64,000 bases of DNA from Viscum album (lineage: Eukaryota > Streptophyta > Magnoliopsida > Santalales > Viscaceae). The notes under the pieces were generated by a model that was given only the letters and a program-made list of their open reading frames with translations, did not search any database and was not told the origin of the DNA. The position numbers were made by a program, and so were the translations under genes. Below, in pieces: positions 44,133 through 55,855 of this stretch (within the stretch, counting starts at the first letter, position 1; each line of letters begins with the position of its first letter). The DNA lies in the NCBI GenBank assembly GCA_963277665.1, contig OY728121.1, positions 1,649,430,062-1,649,494,061 on the forward strand. Direction: 5' to 3'.

Positions 44133-47100
44133 TGTAACACCCTATGATTTTAAAATATTTTTATTGAAAAATAATTTTAAAATTTTCACTAGATTTATTT
44201 ACACACAAAAAAAGTTAATATTGTGATAGAAAAAAAACTAATATTATCTATTGGTACACGAAACACTAATTTTTCTTGTGCTACATACAATACCGAGTTC
44301 CTTTGATAACATTCATTACATGCAAGACAAAGTTTTACCAAAATACAATATAATATTAATATTAATATTTTTTAAATATGATCATTATAAAATATATGTT
44401 GTAATGAAACATATTAAAAGGAATAACGAAATTTGGAAAATATTTTTTACCTTTGTTTATGTAATTCATTGGTTTTAGAACTGAATATAGAATTCTATTG
44501 AACATAAATGAAATGTTTTTATACGAGAACTATTTTATGCACCAAAACGAATTTTGTATTAATAAATTATATTAATTTATATTATTGAATGATATTAATT
44601 AAATATATATAATTATATTATATTCAAGAAATTATTTTTTTACACTAATCCAATATGTCTGATCAGTATAGGATAAGATCAAATCCAATTTTATGCATAA
44701 AAGCTATATTTTTTCAAAAGTATTTTTTTCTACCTTTTAATAGAACCTATATTTTAAATATATATTTTTAAAATTTGGTAAATTATATTTGAAAAAATAT
44801 AATTCATTTTATAAATTATTACATAAAAATTATTTTAGGGTGAAATTTAGGGTATTTTTCTGAAAAGTTTCATTTATTGATGAATAGTGAGAAATACTGA
44901 ATTTTATTTGAAAGCTATTTTTTCTTCTAAATAATCTATAGGGTTAAATTATATTTTGAGTAGGTTTTAAAGTTTAATTAGATAAATTTTACATCTATTA
45001 ATCCAATTTAGTTCATTAGGATCAATTTTATATTTAATTTTGATATAAAACCATTTCAAACATTAGTAAAATTTCACTTTAAAAACCTGATTTCTCCTGC
45101 CATTTGTGGGATTAAATTTAAATAATTTTTTTCCAATTATGTGATTTAAATTTTGAAAAATTTATTAATCATTTAAAATTAGAATAGGTTATCATTTTTA
45201 TAATGTTCAAATTAGGTTTTTTCCAAAAATAGTTTTGAAAGCAATTAATAAGAATTACCATGATTAAGGCAAAATGAGTTTACTTCATTGTTAAAATTTA
45301 ATCTTAAGGTGGAAAATTGCATAGAAAATTATATAAAATACATTTTATGCCCATATTTATACAATATTATCCCTTTTATGTTAGATATTCCAATATTTTA
45401 GGAGCATTTTTTAATTGCGCCCTCATAATATTGCCCACCTTTTTATATTTTCAAGAACCCCACTCATCCATCTAAAAAGGCACTCACACACTCAATTATT
45501 CACACATATAAAGGCCTTTGTCTCATCAAAAATTAAATCAAAATTCCCAAAATCCCTAAAATAATAATAGAATCTTCAATTTTTGAATAAATTGAACCAA
45601 GTAAGTCATTTGGTAAAATCCAAAAGGAGTTACCTGAAAAAGAGGAAACGTTCTTCAATTAGTACATTTGATTTGTTTATTTTTCTACTAATTAAATTTT
45701 TATTATATAATTATTATATAATAAAAGAAGTACGTAAAATATACTTATATATTTTTATACAATGATTTAGACCTATATTTTCACACACTTCCATCAAATT
45801 GGATACACAGTCATCGTTCGTGTGTTTGACGAACTGCCGCCTCGTTAAACGATGTCATTCATTCTTCCATTTACTCCTTTCAAGATTAGGAATAATGATG
45901 TATTTATTATTTATATATGATATATATGATATTTAAAATTAATTTTTCTTTTTTATTTACTATATAACACATACCTTCATACTTTCAATATTGTGGAAAT
46001 ATGATAACATTGTTTGTGGACATGTGGACTACCTCCTCCTCAAAGTGATGCGATTCTTTCACATGTTAAATGGAATGTATTAAGGATTGCTTTATTAAAA
46101 AAATTCAATTTATGTGACATAAATATGATACTATAATTATAATATATATGTAAATATATCATTTAATGTTATTATTTTAATACCACAAGAAAATGGAAAC
46201 AACTTTTTGCGTACAAGTAACCAATCATCTCCATGAACGGTGTATTTCATTTCCACTTTAGAAATTTGATGTAATAATATAAATAAAAATATACTGAATA
46301 TATATGATATATAGATCATGGTTTAAATTTTTTATATAATTAAATCCTAATCTAGCTAATAGGAATGAAATATAACAAGTCAAAACATGCTTGAAAAATA
46401 AGGCAGTTAACACAGGAAAAATGAAAATAATGAATGATTATTAAAAAAGGGTAATGAGATGTAGTAAAAGGATTATATATGATATTATAAATATTAATAT
46501 AGTCATTTTTGGATTTAATTACCTGATTAAAACTATTATACTTGATGTTAAATTGCGTTAAATAAAAATCATATGTAAGGTACGGTATTTTGACCCAAAT
46601 TTTTAAATCTCTAAGATAAATATCATATTCACCACTTAATTATTTTGTTTGGTGCATATAATTAACATCTTGACATATTATATATAGAATTATTTTATCT
46701 TTATGATATTTAGAGGCTTCATTTCATGATTATTAATTTTTGGGACTTATGGTTTAATTGTTTCAAGGTGGTGTGGGACAGGTTGGAATGTTTAATGATT
46801 TTCCCCCAGAATGTTTTAATGATTTTTAATGGTATTTTTATTCATCATCAACAAATGGCATTATTATTAATATAATGGGTATAAATTGTATTTATACCTT
46901 CCTTATTCTTACTCTATATGGTTTATTATATTTTATTGTGGATAATATTTACATTCACTTCCTATTTATTTCCTCAAACGTATACCATTTTTACATATGA
47001 TGTTTCCTTTGAACATTGTTTGATTTACTATGGGAACATCGATAAATCCGTACCATTTGTCCAATAAAAATATATTATAAAGCACCACTTTAATGATTTA

Positions 47101-47751
47101 AATATAATATTCGATATATGAGTAATTTTTTATATATGAAAGGCATGGGTTGGGGACTAGTTAATGGAAGCCACTCAATGCATCGGTTGTCTCATGAGAT
47201 GAATGAGTTTGCTAGATCATATTGGTTTTTACCCAGTATGTTTTAAAATGTGTTGAGGATAGATCTTGATGGTAAAGGAACCATGTGCCTATGAAGAATG
47301 ACATCTAATAATTTAATAATTTCATTCGTTTAGTATTTATTTATTATTATTCATGAGATTCACACTACGAAAAAAATATAGATTTGTTTTATTCTTAGTT
47401 TAATGATTAATTGGTATGGAGTCTAGTTAAGTACCCTTCTATATTGATTATTCTCATTGACTCATTGTTGATTCCACAATACATTCCCTTTATTGTGTAT
47501 TACAGATAACCCTTTTTTTCATTTCTATATGATATGAAGATGAATTATTGAAATGAGTTTCAATGATTCTGAGTTTTTACTTTGTTTATACTTTATCTTC
47601 TTTTTCCAATGTAATAGAGGTATTATATATGTAATATTGTTTTCCCGAACTACTAAAGTATTTTTTTCCTTTTGGACGATATTTTATTTTATCTATACTA
47701 ATTAAATAATTTAAGGAACCAAATCAAGGCTGTTGTGGTTTGGGCATTACA
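44133..47751 (+). repeat. 3' LTR of element B
   Basis: TGTAACACCCTATGA...GGGCATTACA, 3,619 bp, collinear with the two-piece 5' LTR. It is followed by AAAAT (47,752-47,756), the same as before 28,106. It contains no gene. Confidence 0.95.
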
Positions 47752-47756
47752 AAAAT

Positions 47757-50114
47757 TATGATGTATGTTTTAGTGCACAGAATAGGGACCCTAGGTTTTC
47801 CCAATCCATGCAACCAAAGACAAATGGATGTGTGAATCATTTCAGAATTAAAGAATAGGGGGTTCCCCAAATATTTTCATGGTTAGTATAACCATTTTCC
47901 TATCCTGTTCAAGGGGTGTCTTGGGATAAATTTTGGTGCACGTTTGGTGCATGATTTAGAAAAATTTGCGGCCAAACCATGCGACCTTTTCTAGTGGGGG
48001 TAAAATTACTATGTTCCCTTAAATCATTATATCTTTTATCACCATTCCCCCCATTTCTAATGTGAAATTCTTCCTCATACCTTTATCTCTCACCCACACC
48101 TTATAAAGGATTTGGGATATATTCTCTATCTTACATCTGATCGAGCCATTATTCATCTCATTTGATACCTCTTGGTAACTGATTCGACCTGATTCCTTCA
48201 TTTCTTAATTTATCTCTTCATCATTGGCACAATTTTGTACCAAGATCAAAGGACTTTTTTAGGGAAGTTACTTTTTTTTACATTTTTTTGATCCAGACAA
48301 AAACAATTGATAATATTGGATGATGCATCTTATATAGGCATAAGGTAGGTGGTTTATGACTTTTCACTCAACAGCGCACATTTTATTTTTTTCCATTATG
48401 CAGACACCGGTTTCACATTGAATTTATCCTTAAAATTAAAATTATTTAATTTAAATTTTATACATGGTATTGTTGATCCCTTTTAAGACCTATGGGGATC
48501 ATTGGAGGTCGTTACCTCAACACTGACCACCCAATTCAGTGTGTGATCCCTATTATTCCTTTGGTTATAAATATTGTAATTACATGAAACACTATTTGGG
48601 TACACATAAATTGATATTCTGTATGGTACATTTTTCTTATTAATAAATAAATATTTAATTATTAAATGGAATGTGTATATTCTAATATAGAGATATGGCC
48701 CTTCTTCTTTATAGTTAAAATTATAAGTGGTTACATTTACTTATTTCACCTTGACATATATGATTAAAGGTAATGGATATAACCAAATGAATTGTAATTC
48801 TAATGTTTATTACATGAACTAAATTGACTTATTATATACCAAATGTATAAGGTACCTATTTTATATAGACCTTTTTCATCTTTTTAGAAATGGTAAGAGT
48901 TGATCCAGCCTTGGGTTTCAGATGGAATGGATTGAGCACTCAAAGGATGCCATTTTTATTCATTGAGCTGGTTGGAAAGGGAGATACACAATTTGGAACA
49001 TGGTATTTGTCTATTCATGGATTATTATCATGAATCTATAGGATCCCATCACTTAACTCTAGAAATTATAATGCCTTGGATACAATCATTGGATTCAGTT
49101 TGATGTCTTTAGACATGCATCACCTTGGATTCACCCCATTGGGACCTATCCTTCTTAGCCAAGGATTACAATGAATGAGCTCCATAGACTCTGTTAGAAT
49201 ATTTTTAGGGTAATTCGTCAGGTTTATCCCTTATATTACACTCATACCCCAATTTTCAGACTTTATGATTTATAATTATGACTCAGCTCAACCCCTAAGG
49301 TCAAGGATTCTTTGTTTTAACTTTGGATCCTCTATTATTATTATTATTATTATTATTATTATCACATTTTATTGTAATAGTTAAAACCCTAATTAGTAAT
49401 ATTATTATAAAATGAATAATAATTAACTTAATAAATTCATTTTTAAAGATACCACCTGAGGATAAAGAAGGTATGGGTTGATTATATTGTTGTATTTTAC
49501 TTTTGATATACCTCAACACTAATACATTTTATGTACAAAAACAAGATTATTATAGACTTCATTATTTCTAGCCTACTGATTTCATATCACACCTTATTTG
49601 GACCACCATAGGTACTCGTGTAGACTATAGGATCATATGTGTGTACAATGAGAAGAATCCCCCTTTGAGAAACGAAATTCTTTCTTTATGATGAGATGTT
49701 GGTAGTAAATGATCGGTCTAGAGCTCATGATTCTTGGATGGTTTTTGGACTTTATTTATTATTTTGTCTATCATGTATTTTACTTTATACCTACTACCAC
49801 ATATGAATATTTGCCAATTTTGTAGATACATTCCATAATATTTTTATATGATATAGTTTATAGCTTTTGTTGGTTATTTATTTATTTGAAGCTTATTCTT
49901 GTTCTCCCAACCTTATTTATTGCCATTATGTTTTCATTGTTTATTCATAATTTTCTCTTCTATGATCTGCTATGGCTATAGGTAATTTTATTTGCAAAGA
50001 TATAACCTATGACCTCTCTTCAAGTCGACAACCTCTAGGGTACGGGGTGCATGATTTTGTGTACATGGCCAACTGTGTTTAGTTAATTCGTTGTGAATCG
50101 AGTTTGGGATGTCA
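47757..50114 (+). repeat. 5' LTR of element C, second piece
   Basis: Continues C's LTR after element B. TTTTAGTGCACAG (47,768-47,780) aligns with TTTCAGTGCACAG at 56,081 of the 3' LTR, and the two copies remain collinear to GATGTCA (50,114) and GATATCA (58,421). It includes a (TAT)n run absent from the other copy. Confidence 0.9.
49332..49362. repeat. (TAT)n microsatellite in the 5' LTR of element C
   Basis: About ten TAT units. The same place in the 3' LTR (about 57,657) has only two or three, so it grew after insertion. Confidence 0.9.
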
Positions 50115-50119
50115 AAAAG

Positions 50120-50130
50120 TGGTATCAAAA
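50120..50130 (+). promoter_or_regulatory. Primer binding site of element C
   Basis: TGGTATCAAAA, five bases after the 5' LTR end, matches the tRNA-iMet PBS TGGTATCAGAG over its first eight bases. Confidence 0.8.
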
Positions 50131-51190
50131 ATTTCTCATCATTTACTTGATATTTTTTGATGATAGAAACTATATTAGAAAATGTCATAACTTGTTCGTA
50201 AGCCAATACTGAGAGTTTCTAACCCATGTTCAATGTAAACGTGATGTTTCCAAGGAATGTGAAATATTTTTTTTATTTCTCTTATTACTATTGATATGCT
50301 TTCACCATCGGGTGACACACATGTTTTTTAGGTTCATTATATTTTTGGATATTCGACCTAGGACCAATATGGAAAGGATCATTGTTTCATGCATCATTAT
50401 TATAACCTATGATTTATATTCCATGCATATGACCTGAAATATAGGTGCCTTTTATATCTTTCATTGGATATGATTATTGAGTGAGATGTGGTTGTTATAT
50501 ATTCAAGTGATACTTATGTATTTTATGAGGAAGATAAATTGGTTGTTTAACATGTCATTATGATCCTAAATGGTGTTTTACAATATACATTTCTGGTGGA
50601 ATCATATACAGTTAATTTCAACCCATGTATGTTAGGTAACACCTGTTAAATGAGCTGGTCTTTGGTTGTCTGTGAAAGATTATCGATTTAAATTTATAAT
50701 TTTTATGGGGATTTATAAATTGGGACGGGTAATCCATATAATATTTCCATTATATTTTAAATGTTACATTTTGAGACTGAATGTAATTGGGGGAGGGGTT
50801 GTAATTAAAAGGTTGTCAATGTGAAATTTCAAAGTGTATGAACCTTTATAAATTGGGAATGCAAATTTATTTAATTGAACCTTTATTATATATAAAATCA
50901 CATATGAACTTGAGATATAATTTATTACTTATAAATGAAATGTTTTCCAGTAAATAGAGAGGACAAGTGTAATTAAAAGAGTGTTTTCATCCTTAATATT
51001 CAATTTAAACTCCATATACTGGAATTCATGTAAATAAAAACATGAACACTTACCAATACATTGAACTTCAATATGGGTTCTTGGTGTAGTATGTTGGGTA
51101 GTAAGACCTTTTCTTTTGTTCTTTTTTATTAGTAATTGTATATGATTTTTTGTCTTGTTCTTAGGTATATGATTATAATTTGTTGAGCTA
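50131..51190 (+). other. Leader of element C
   Basis: Non-coding stretch between PBS and gag. No motif array like that of element C1 was seen, and no other gene was recognised. Confidence 0.6.
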
Positions 51191-51199
51191 TAAAACCAT

Positions 51200-52320
51200 G
51201 ATTTCCTTGAGTCGTGAACTAGGAGGGTGGCAGCCACCATGCTCTAGAGGTGATGGCCCTTGATCCACTAGTATTACCTCAAGTTGTGCCACCCATGACA
51301 CCACCATCTATTCCCAAACTAGGAACCGATTATCATCTTCATGAGAGTATCTTGTGTTTGATGCAATCTATATAAGGTTCTCCTTGAACTGCACCTACGA
51401 TGTATGATCTTAATCATGAGTTCTAGTAGTAGTATCCTCTTATCTTATCAGGGGATGTCCATCCTCATATTGATGATTAATGGGTAGTAACCATTTTAGC
51501 TATCATAGATCATTTGGAAATTCCTATATATATGAGGGTCAGGATCTCCATCGACATGGGTCTTGATTCTACCAAGAATTGGTGGGATATGATTACCAAG
51601 GAAGGTCACCATCAGGGCATAGTCAAGATGGATATGCAGACTATACTCCATGATTACATCTTTCCAAAGATGCTGAGAGAAAACTGTGCTATGGAGTTCG
51701 TGAACTTGAAGTTAGGTCCTATATCCGTTATTGACCACTTAACATATTTTATTTAGTTTGAGTGATTTGCAAAAATTATTCCCAGTGATGAGTTATTGGG
51801 AGGGAGACACATAGAGGATGAGATCAAGTATTCTATATGCTCTCTGATGAGTTTATTCCACCTATTTACCATATCTGAGATCATGGAAAAATATATTATC
51901 ACCACGAACTACTCAGGGAAAACTGATAACGCATGGAACAAAGGGTGAAATCTTATATAGGGTAGTAGTTATTCATGTGTATAGAAATATATCTTGGTGG
52001 ATCCCAATCAGAGTAGTGGTGGCTAGAGTATCTGCACTGGTAGCTCACATATTTAACATCAATGTGGACGATATTGGAATCTAAAACCTAAGTGTGATAG
52101 AGACCCACTAGGGGGATGATATGACATCCATATGTGTCATCTTCAAAGGTTTTGTCAGACCTTTCTGGCTGTCACTTGTGGGAGAGGATCTGCACTGGTT
52201 CCGACATTAGGAATTGGATCACCAAGACCTCTCTTGTCATGGAGATGGAATAGAAATTTCCGATCGGGCTGAGTAGGAGGTCATGCCCGGGGTAGAAAAA
52301 CTTATAATTTTCTGTGGTAG
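51200..52320 (+). pseudogene. Gypsy gag (element C), broken
   Basis: The piece 51,514-51,756 has an open frame with DSTKNWWDMITKEGH (about 51,568-51,612), ILHDYIFPKMLRENCAMEF and VNLKLGPISVIDHLTYF (about 51,643-51,752). These match GxAxxWWDxxxxE...WxxFxxxFxxKYFPxxxRxxKxxEFxxLxQGxxSVxxYxxxF of retrotrans_gag. The N-terminal SGDVHPHIDD part precedes it with a stop. EIMEKYIITTNYSGKTDN (about 51,870-51,925) continues the domain end. A zinc knuckle expected near 52,120-52,180 is not clearly readable. Several stops are present. Confidence 0.8.
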
Positions 52321-52424
52321 AAGCGTGAGCCTTCTCTTGGTAGTCCAGCTATAGCTCGGGGCCGTGGAACTAGAAATTTTAATGTGTTACAATTGATACC
52401 CGAGGAGAAGAGAGAAGGAACATA

Positions 52425-52520
52425 TATAGTATGAGGTAATATTATAGTTTCCTCAACTATCATATCTTCTTTGTTCAATATAAGCGATTCATATTCCATT
52501 AATTTGGTATCAATATCGTA
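52425..52520 (+). pseudogene. Gypsy protease trace (element C)
   Basis: GNIIVSSTIISSLFNISDSY (about 52,435-52,494) matches GxVxVxSxxAxVLFDTGASH of gypsy retropepsins, with D-T-G changed to N-I-S. The catalytic aspartate is lost (GAT to AAT), so the enzyme would be dead. Confidence 0.65.
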
Positions 52521-52879
52521 ATGTGTTGGGATTGAAGTTTTATACTTTTGTGGGATGATGACCCTGGGCACACTATTGGGTGTACTATCAGAGAGTATAT
52601 GGAAATGCCTAATCATTCCTCCAAAGATTGGCAGTTATCACTTCTTGTGAAATTTCATTGTCTTTAATATGAGAGTGTTTTATGTCATACATAGGATAGA
52701 CTAGATCGGGCCATATCATTCTAGCATTGAATTTTATTACCAAATGGTGACTTTCACATTTACCATGGGTGGTCGATACAAACATATGGGTGAATGGGAT
52801 GTCGATTTTAGTCAAGAAAGACCATAACATCATGGGATGAGGAGAGTGAAAACCATGATTGTAAGTATTTAGTTGGAAA

Positions 52880-53580
52880 AGAGAAAGATGCTTCAATTAT
52901 AATTCACCCTGTAGTTGATCACATTAGGGATGTTTTCCCGGATAATTTATCTAGATTTGCACTAGAGAGAGAAGTTGATTTTACAATCAACCCTATTTCT
53001 ATATTAGATCTAGTTTGGATTCCTCCACTAATAATGAATAATATTGAGCTATAGGAGCTCAAGATACTATTGGGTAATTTAGAATATAATAGTTTTTATC
53101 TGACCCAATACTTCTCCTTGGGATTCACCGATTCTTTTCTCCAAAATATAGATGGAGACCTTAGGATTTGTGTTGATTATCGATGGTTGAATTAGGTTAA
53201 AATTAAGGAAAAGTGTCCATTGCCTCAAATAAATATCTTTTTTAAACCACATACTAGGAAATAAAATGTTTTATAAGATCAACCTGAGACATGGATACCG
53301 TCATGTTTGATTGATGTCTTTAGATATACCATGTATGACTTCACAATATATGTACAGTTTATATGAGTACCTATTTTTTTCATTCAGTCTAACAATATAT
53401 CACTATTTTTATGTCATTGATGAATTGGGATTTAACCATATTCAGATCCCATCATTGCTATATCCATGGATGATGTCTTGGTGTTCCCAAAAATTGACAC
53501 GGTCATTCCAAACACCTTGACATCACTTTGGTTGAACTGAGAGAGCATTGGTTTTATGATAAAATCACCAAATTAAACTT
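52880..53580 (+). pseudogene. Gypsy reverse transcriptase (element C), broken
   Basis: DVFPDNLSRFALEREVDFTI (about 52,930-52,990) matches DVFPEELPGLPPxREVEFxI. DGDLRICVDYRWLN (about 53,152-53,193) matches DGSLRMCIDYRxLN with the catalytic Asp kept. MDDVLVFPK (about 53,466-53,492) is the YVDD box region, read as SMDDVLVF. The N-terminal half and this box lie in different frames, and ISFLNHILG/INLRHGYRHV-type pieces link them. Stops interrupt several motifs. Confidence 0.85.
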
Positions 53581-53819
53581 TTGGATTTAGAAGGTTCACT
53601 TGCAATGTGATATCTTATTAGAATCAAGTGTATCAATCGTCCAAGAGAAAGTGAGATCCATATTTTACTCAGAGCATCCTAATAACTTGTTTGACACAAG
53701 TAGTTTCTTTTGTAAGTATGGATATCAAATGAATTTCATACAAGACTTCTTAGGCCTTTTAAAACCTCTTAAAAGTCTAAATAAGAGGGGTGTGAATTAA
53801 TAATGGTCTGAAGCATGCG

Positions 53820-54290
53820 ATAAAAAAAATTTAGAGATAAAATGATGGCTTACATCAATGTCGATATTGATTCTTCCAGATATTGAAAAGGGTTATAAAG
53901 TTTTCTGTGTTGCATCTGAAATCATGATAGATATAGGAATTATATATGTGGATCAATTAGTTTCATACTGGAATCTCTAGTTAATACCTAATTATCGTAA
54001 ATACTCGATGCATGACTTTAATTTTTTAGCAATTGTCCATGACTTACATTTTTTGAGACAATATTTACTGGGAGAGAGCTTTATGGTGTTTATGAACCAC
54101 CGAAGTATCATTTATATATTTACACAGTGTTACATGAACCTCATATAGTGTATATGGGTTGAATACCTTCAGTCCTTCAACATTAAGCTTCCCTATACAC
54201 CTATAAAGGGTAATATAGTAGCCGATGGTCTAAGATGGAAGACTCGGGAACATTTCATTCATGAACCCAATGATTAGTAGAGGTCAATGG
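53820..54290 (+). pseudogene. Gypsy RNase H (element C), broken
   Basis: GYKVFCVASEIMIDIG (about 53,890-53,937) matches GYxVYCDASxxGLG, with the first catalytic Asp changed to Val. MHDFNFLAIVHDLHFLRQYL and LGESFMVFMNHRSI (about 54,010-54,108) match the THDLELAAVVFALKxWRHYLLGExFxVxTDHxSL block, again losing the Asp. WVEYLQSFNIKLPYTPIKGN and IVADGLRWK (about 54,148-54,238) end the domain. The frame is nearly continuous, with a few stops. Confidence 0.85.
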
Positions 54291-54479
54291 AAATTCATTA
54301 AGAGTTACATCTGGTGGTTTAGCAGAGTTCTGAGTGACCTTTTATTATATCCTTAAAGGTTACCTCATCTCTTATGGATAGATTAAAGAGGAGATAGTTC
54401 TTTGATACATAAGGATGGTCCTAAGGGAAAGTATTTCTTTTGAAGACCCACCACTTGATTGGTCTATTGATGTAAACTC

Positions 54480-55855
54480 CATCCCAAGTATACATGGGTG
54501 TATATAGGTTCCTGATTACTTGTGACAGGAACTGATATGAGAATCACATGCCTCACAATAGGAATTTCACACCATAATTTCCAAGTTGTAATGTGACATG
54601 TACTGTCAGTAATGGTTTCTTGGAATGAAACATTATATTGAAGGATTTATCACTAGGTGTTCCACCTATTATCATGTGAAGGTTGAGAACCAATGGCATA
54701 ATAGTTTGTCACATATGTTACTGGACCCAGAATGGAAATGTGATGACGACATCATGGATTTTTTAAATGGTAAACCATGTTCACCTCAAGTTAGTGACAG
54801 GATTTGGATAGTGATGGATTGAATGAAAAAGGTAACCCACTTCCTGTATATTTTGGATAATTTATTTTTTGATAAATTGGGAATAATTTTTGTCCATGAG
54901 ATTATATTACTATATAAGGTTTCTTGTAATATCATTTAAAATAGGTACTTAGGTGTATAGATTACCACATGAAGACTGATAGTCAGTTATTATGGAGTAA
55001 ATAGTTTCTTATGTGTATAGATTACCATCTGAAGACAAATATTCAGTTATTATAGACAATATAGGTGTTGGTGGACATGATCTGATCAGAGTTCATTGAT
55101 TGTAAAGGTTTTTGTGAGAAACATATACCTCTTGTATATTTCTCTTACACTATCTATTATTAGATGAATATATATATGGATCCTTATGAGGCCTTATATG
55201 GAAGTCTATTCTATAATCCTCTTTTCCTGGTAGAGGTAGGGGATGAATCGCTACTAGGAACTCATCTTGTTGTGGATTCTTTTGAGTAGGTAAATATTAT
55301 CAAGAAATTAATGATCCCTGCCCAATATAGAATGAAATATTATGCCGATCATCATCAACCAGTTCTCGTGTTTGAGTTCAGGGATCATGTCTTCTTGCAT
55401 GTTTCTCTTAGCCTGGGGAATCAATTATTTTAGAGATAGGGAAATATATCACCTCATTATGTTGGGATTTCTCAAATCTTGGAGGGACTCAAGATGGTAG
55501 CCTACCAGTTGAAGTTAACATAAAGGTACCATGCCATTCACAAAGTCTTCCAACATTCCCAATAACAATGATATCATGAAAACCCATCTCATACTCTTGT
55601 TCCAAAAGGTGTTTAATTTGATTCATATGCTTATTTTTTGGAGTATTGTATTCTTATCGTCGACTAGATCACACAGGATCTGTGAATCCAATCTGGCACT
55701 TTTGTGTTGGTGTTATGGAAACATGACCACGTATAGGATGAGACTTCGGAGTGGGAGGCTATTATACATGCTTAGTGGCTGGAGTTATTCTCAGACGAAT
55801 ATTTACCACCCCTGTAAGGGAAACATGGGGATGAGTTACTTTCATATGAGAATAT
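54480..55855 (+). pseudogene. Gypsy integrase and C-terminus (element C), broken
   Basis: GMKHYIEGFITRCSTYYHVK (about 54,617-54,677) matches WPGMKxxIxEFVxRCxTCxQVK; the second zinc Cys is Tyr. PEWKCDDDIMDFLNGKPCS (about 54,729-54,785) matches PEWKWDxIxMDFVxGLPRS and carries the first catalytic Asp. The YHPxTDGQSE motif near 54,961-55,000 is duplicated (listed separately). YMDPYEALYGSLF (about 55,165-55,205) matches PYEALYGRRxR. YADHHQPVLVFEFRDHVFLH (about 55,340-55,400) matches YADxRRRxLEFxVGDHVFLK. The tail VLWKHDHV...WLELFSD matches the chromodomain-like end of C1. Confidence 0.85.
54953..55072 (+). repeat. 60-bp tandem duplication inside integrase of element C
   Basis: GTGTATAGATTACCA(C/T) recurs exactly 60 bases apart (54,953 and 55,013), and both copies continue through GAAGAC...CAGTTATTAT. 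The unit encodes the integrase YHPxTDGQSE motif (copies read YHMKTDSQ and YHLKTNIQ). A length of 60 keeps the frame, but a stop ends the second copy. Confidence 0.85.

Larger units (their letters stand above)
28106..47751 (+). mobile_element. Element B: Ty3/gypsy-type element with 3.6-kb LTRs and a short gag-only interior
   Basis: Inserted in the 5' LTR of element C with target duplication AAAAT (28,101-28,105 and 47,752-47,756). The 5' LTR (28,106-41,923, interrupted by C1) is 3,637 bp without C1. The 3' LTR is 44,133-47,751 (3,619 bp). Both start TGTAACACCCTA. The interior (41,924-44,132, 2.2 kb) has a PBS, a gag remnant with a CYKC zinc-knuckle trace, and a purine-rich stretch ending GTGGAGAA just before the 3' LTR. 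No RT or integrase was found. The element is therefore non-autonomous or internally deleted. Confidence 0.9.
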
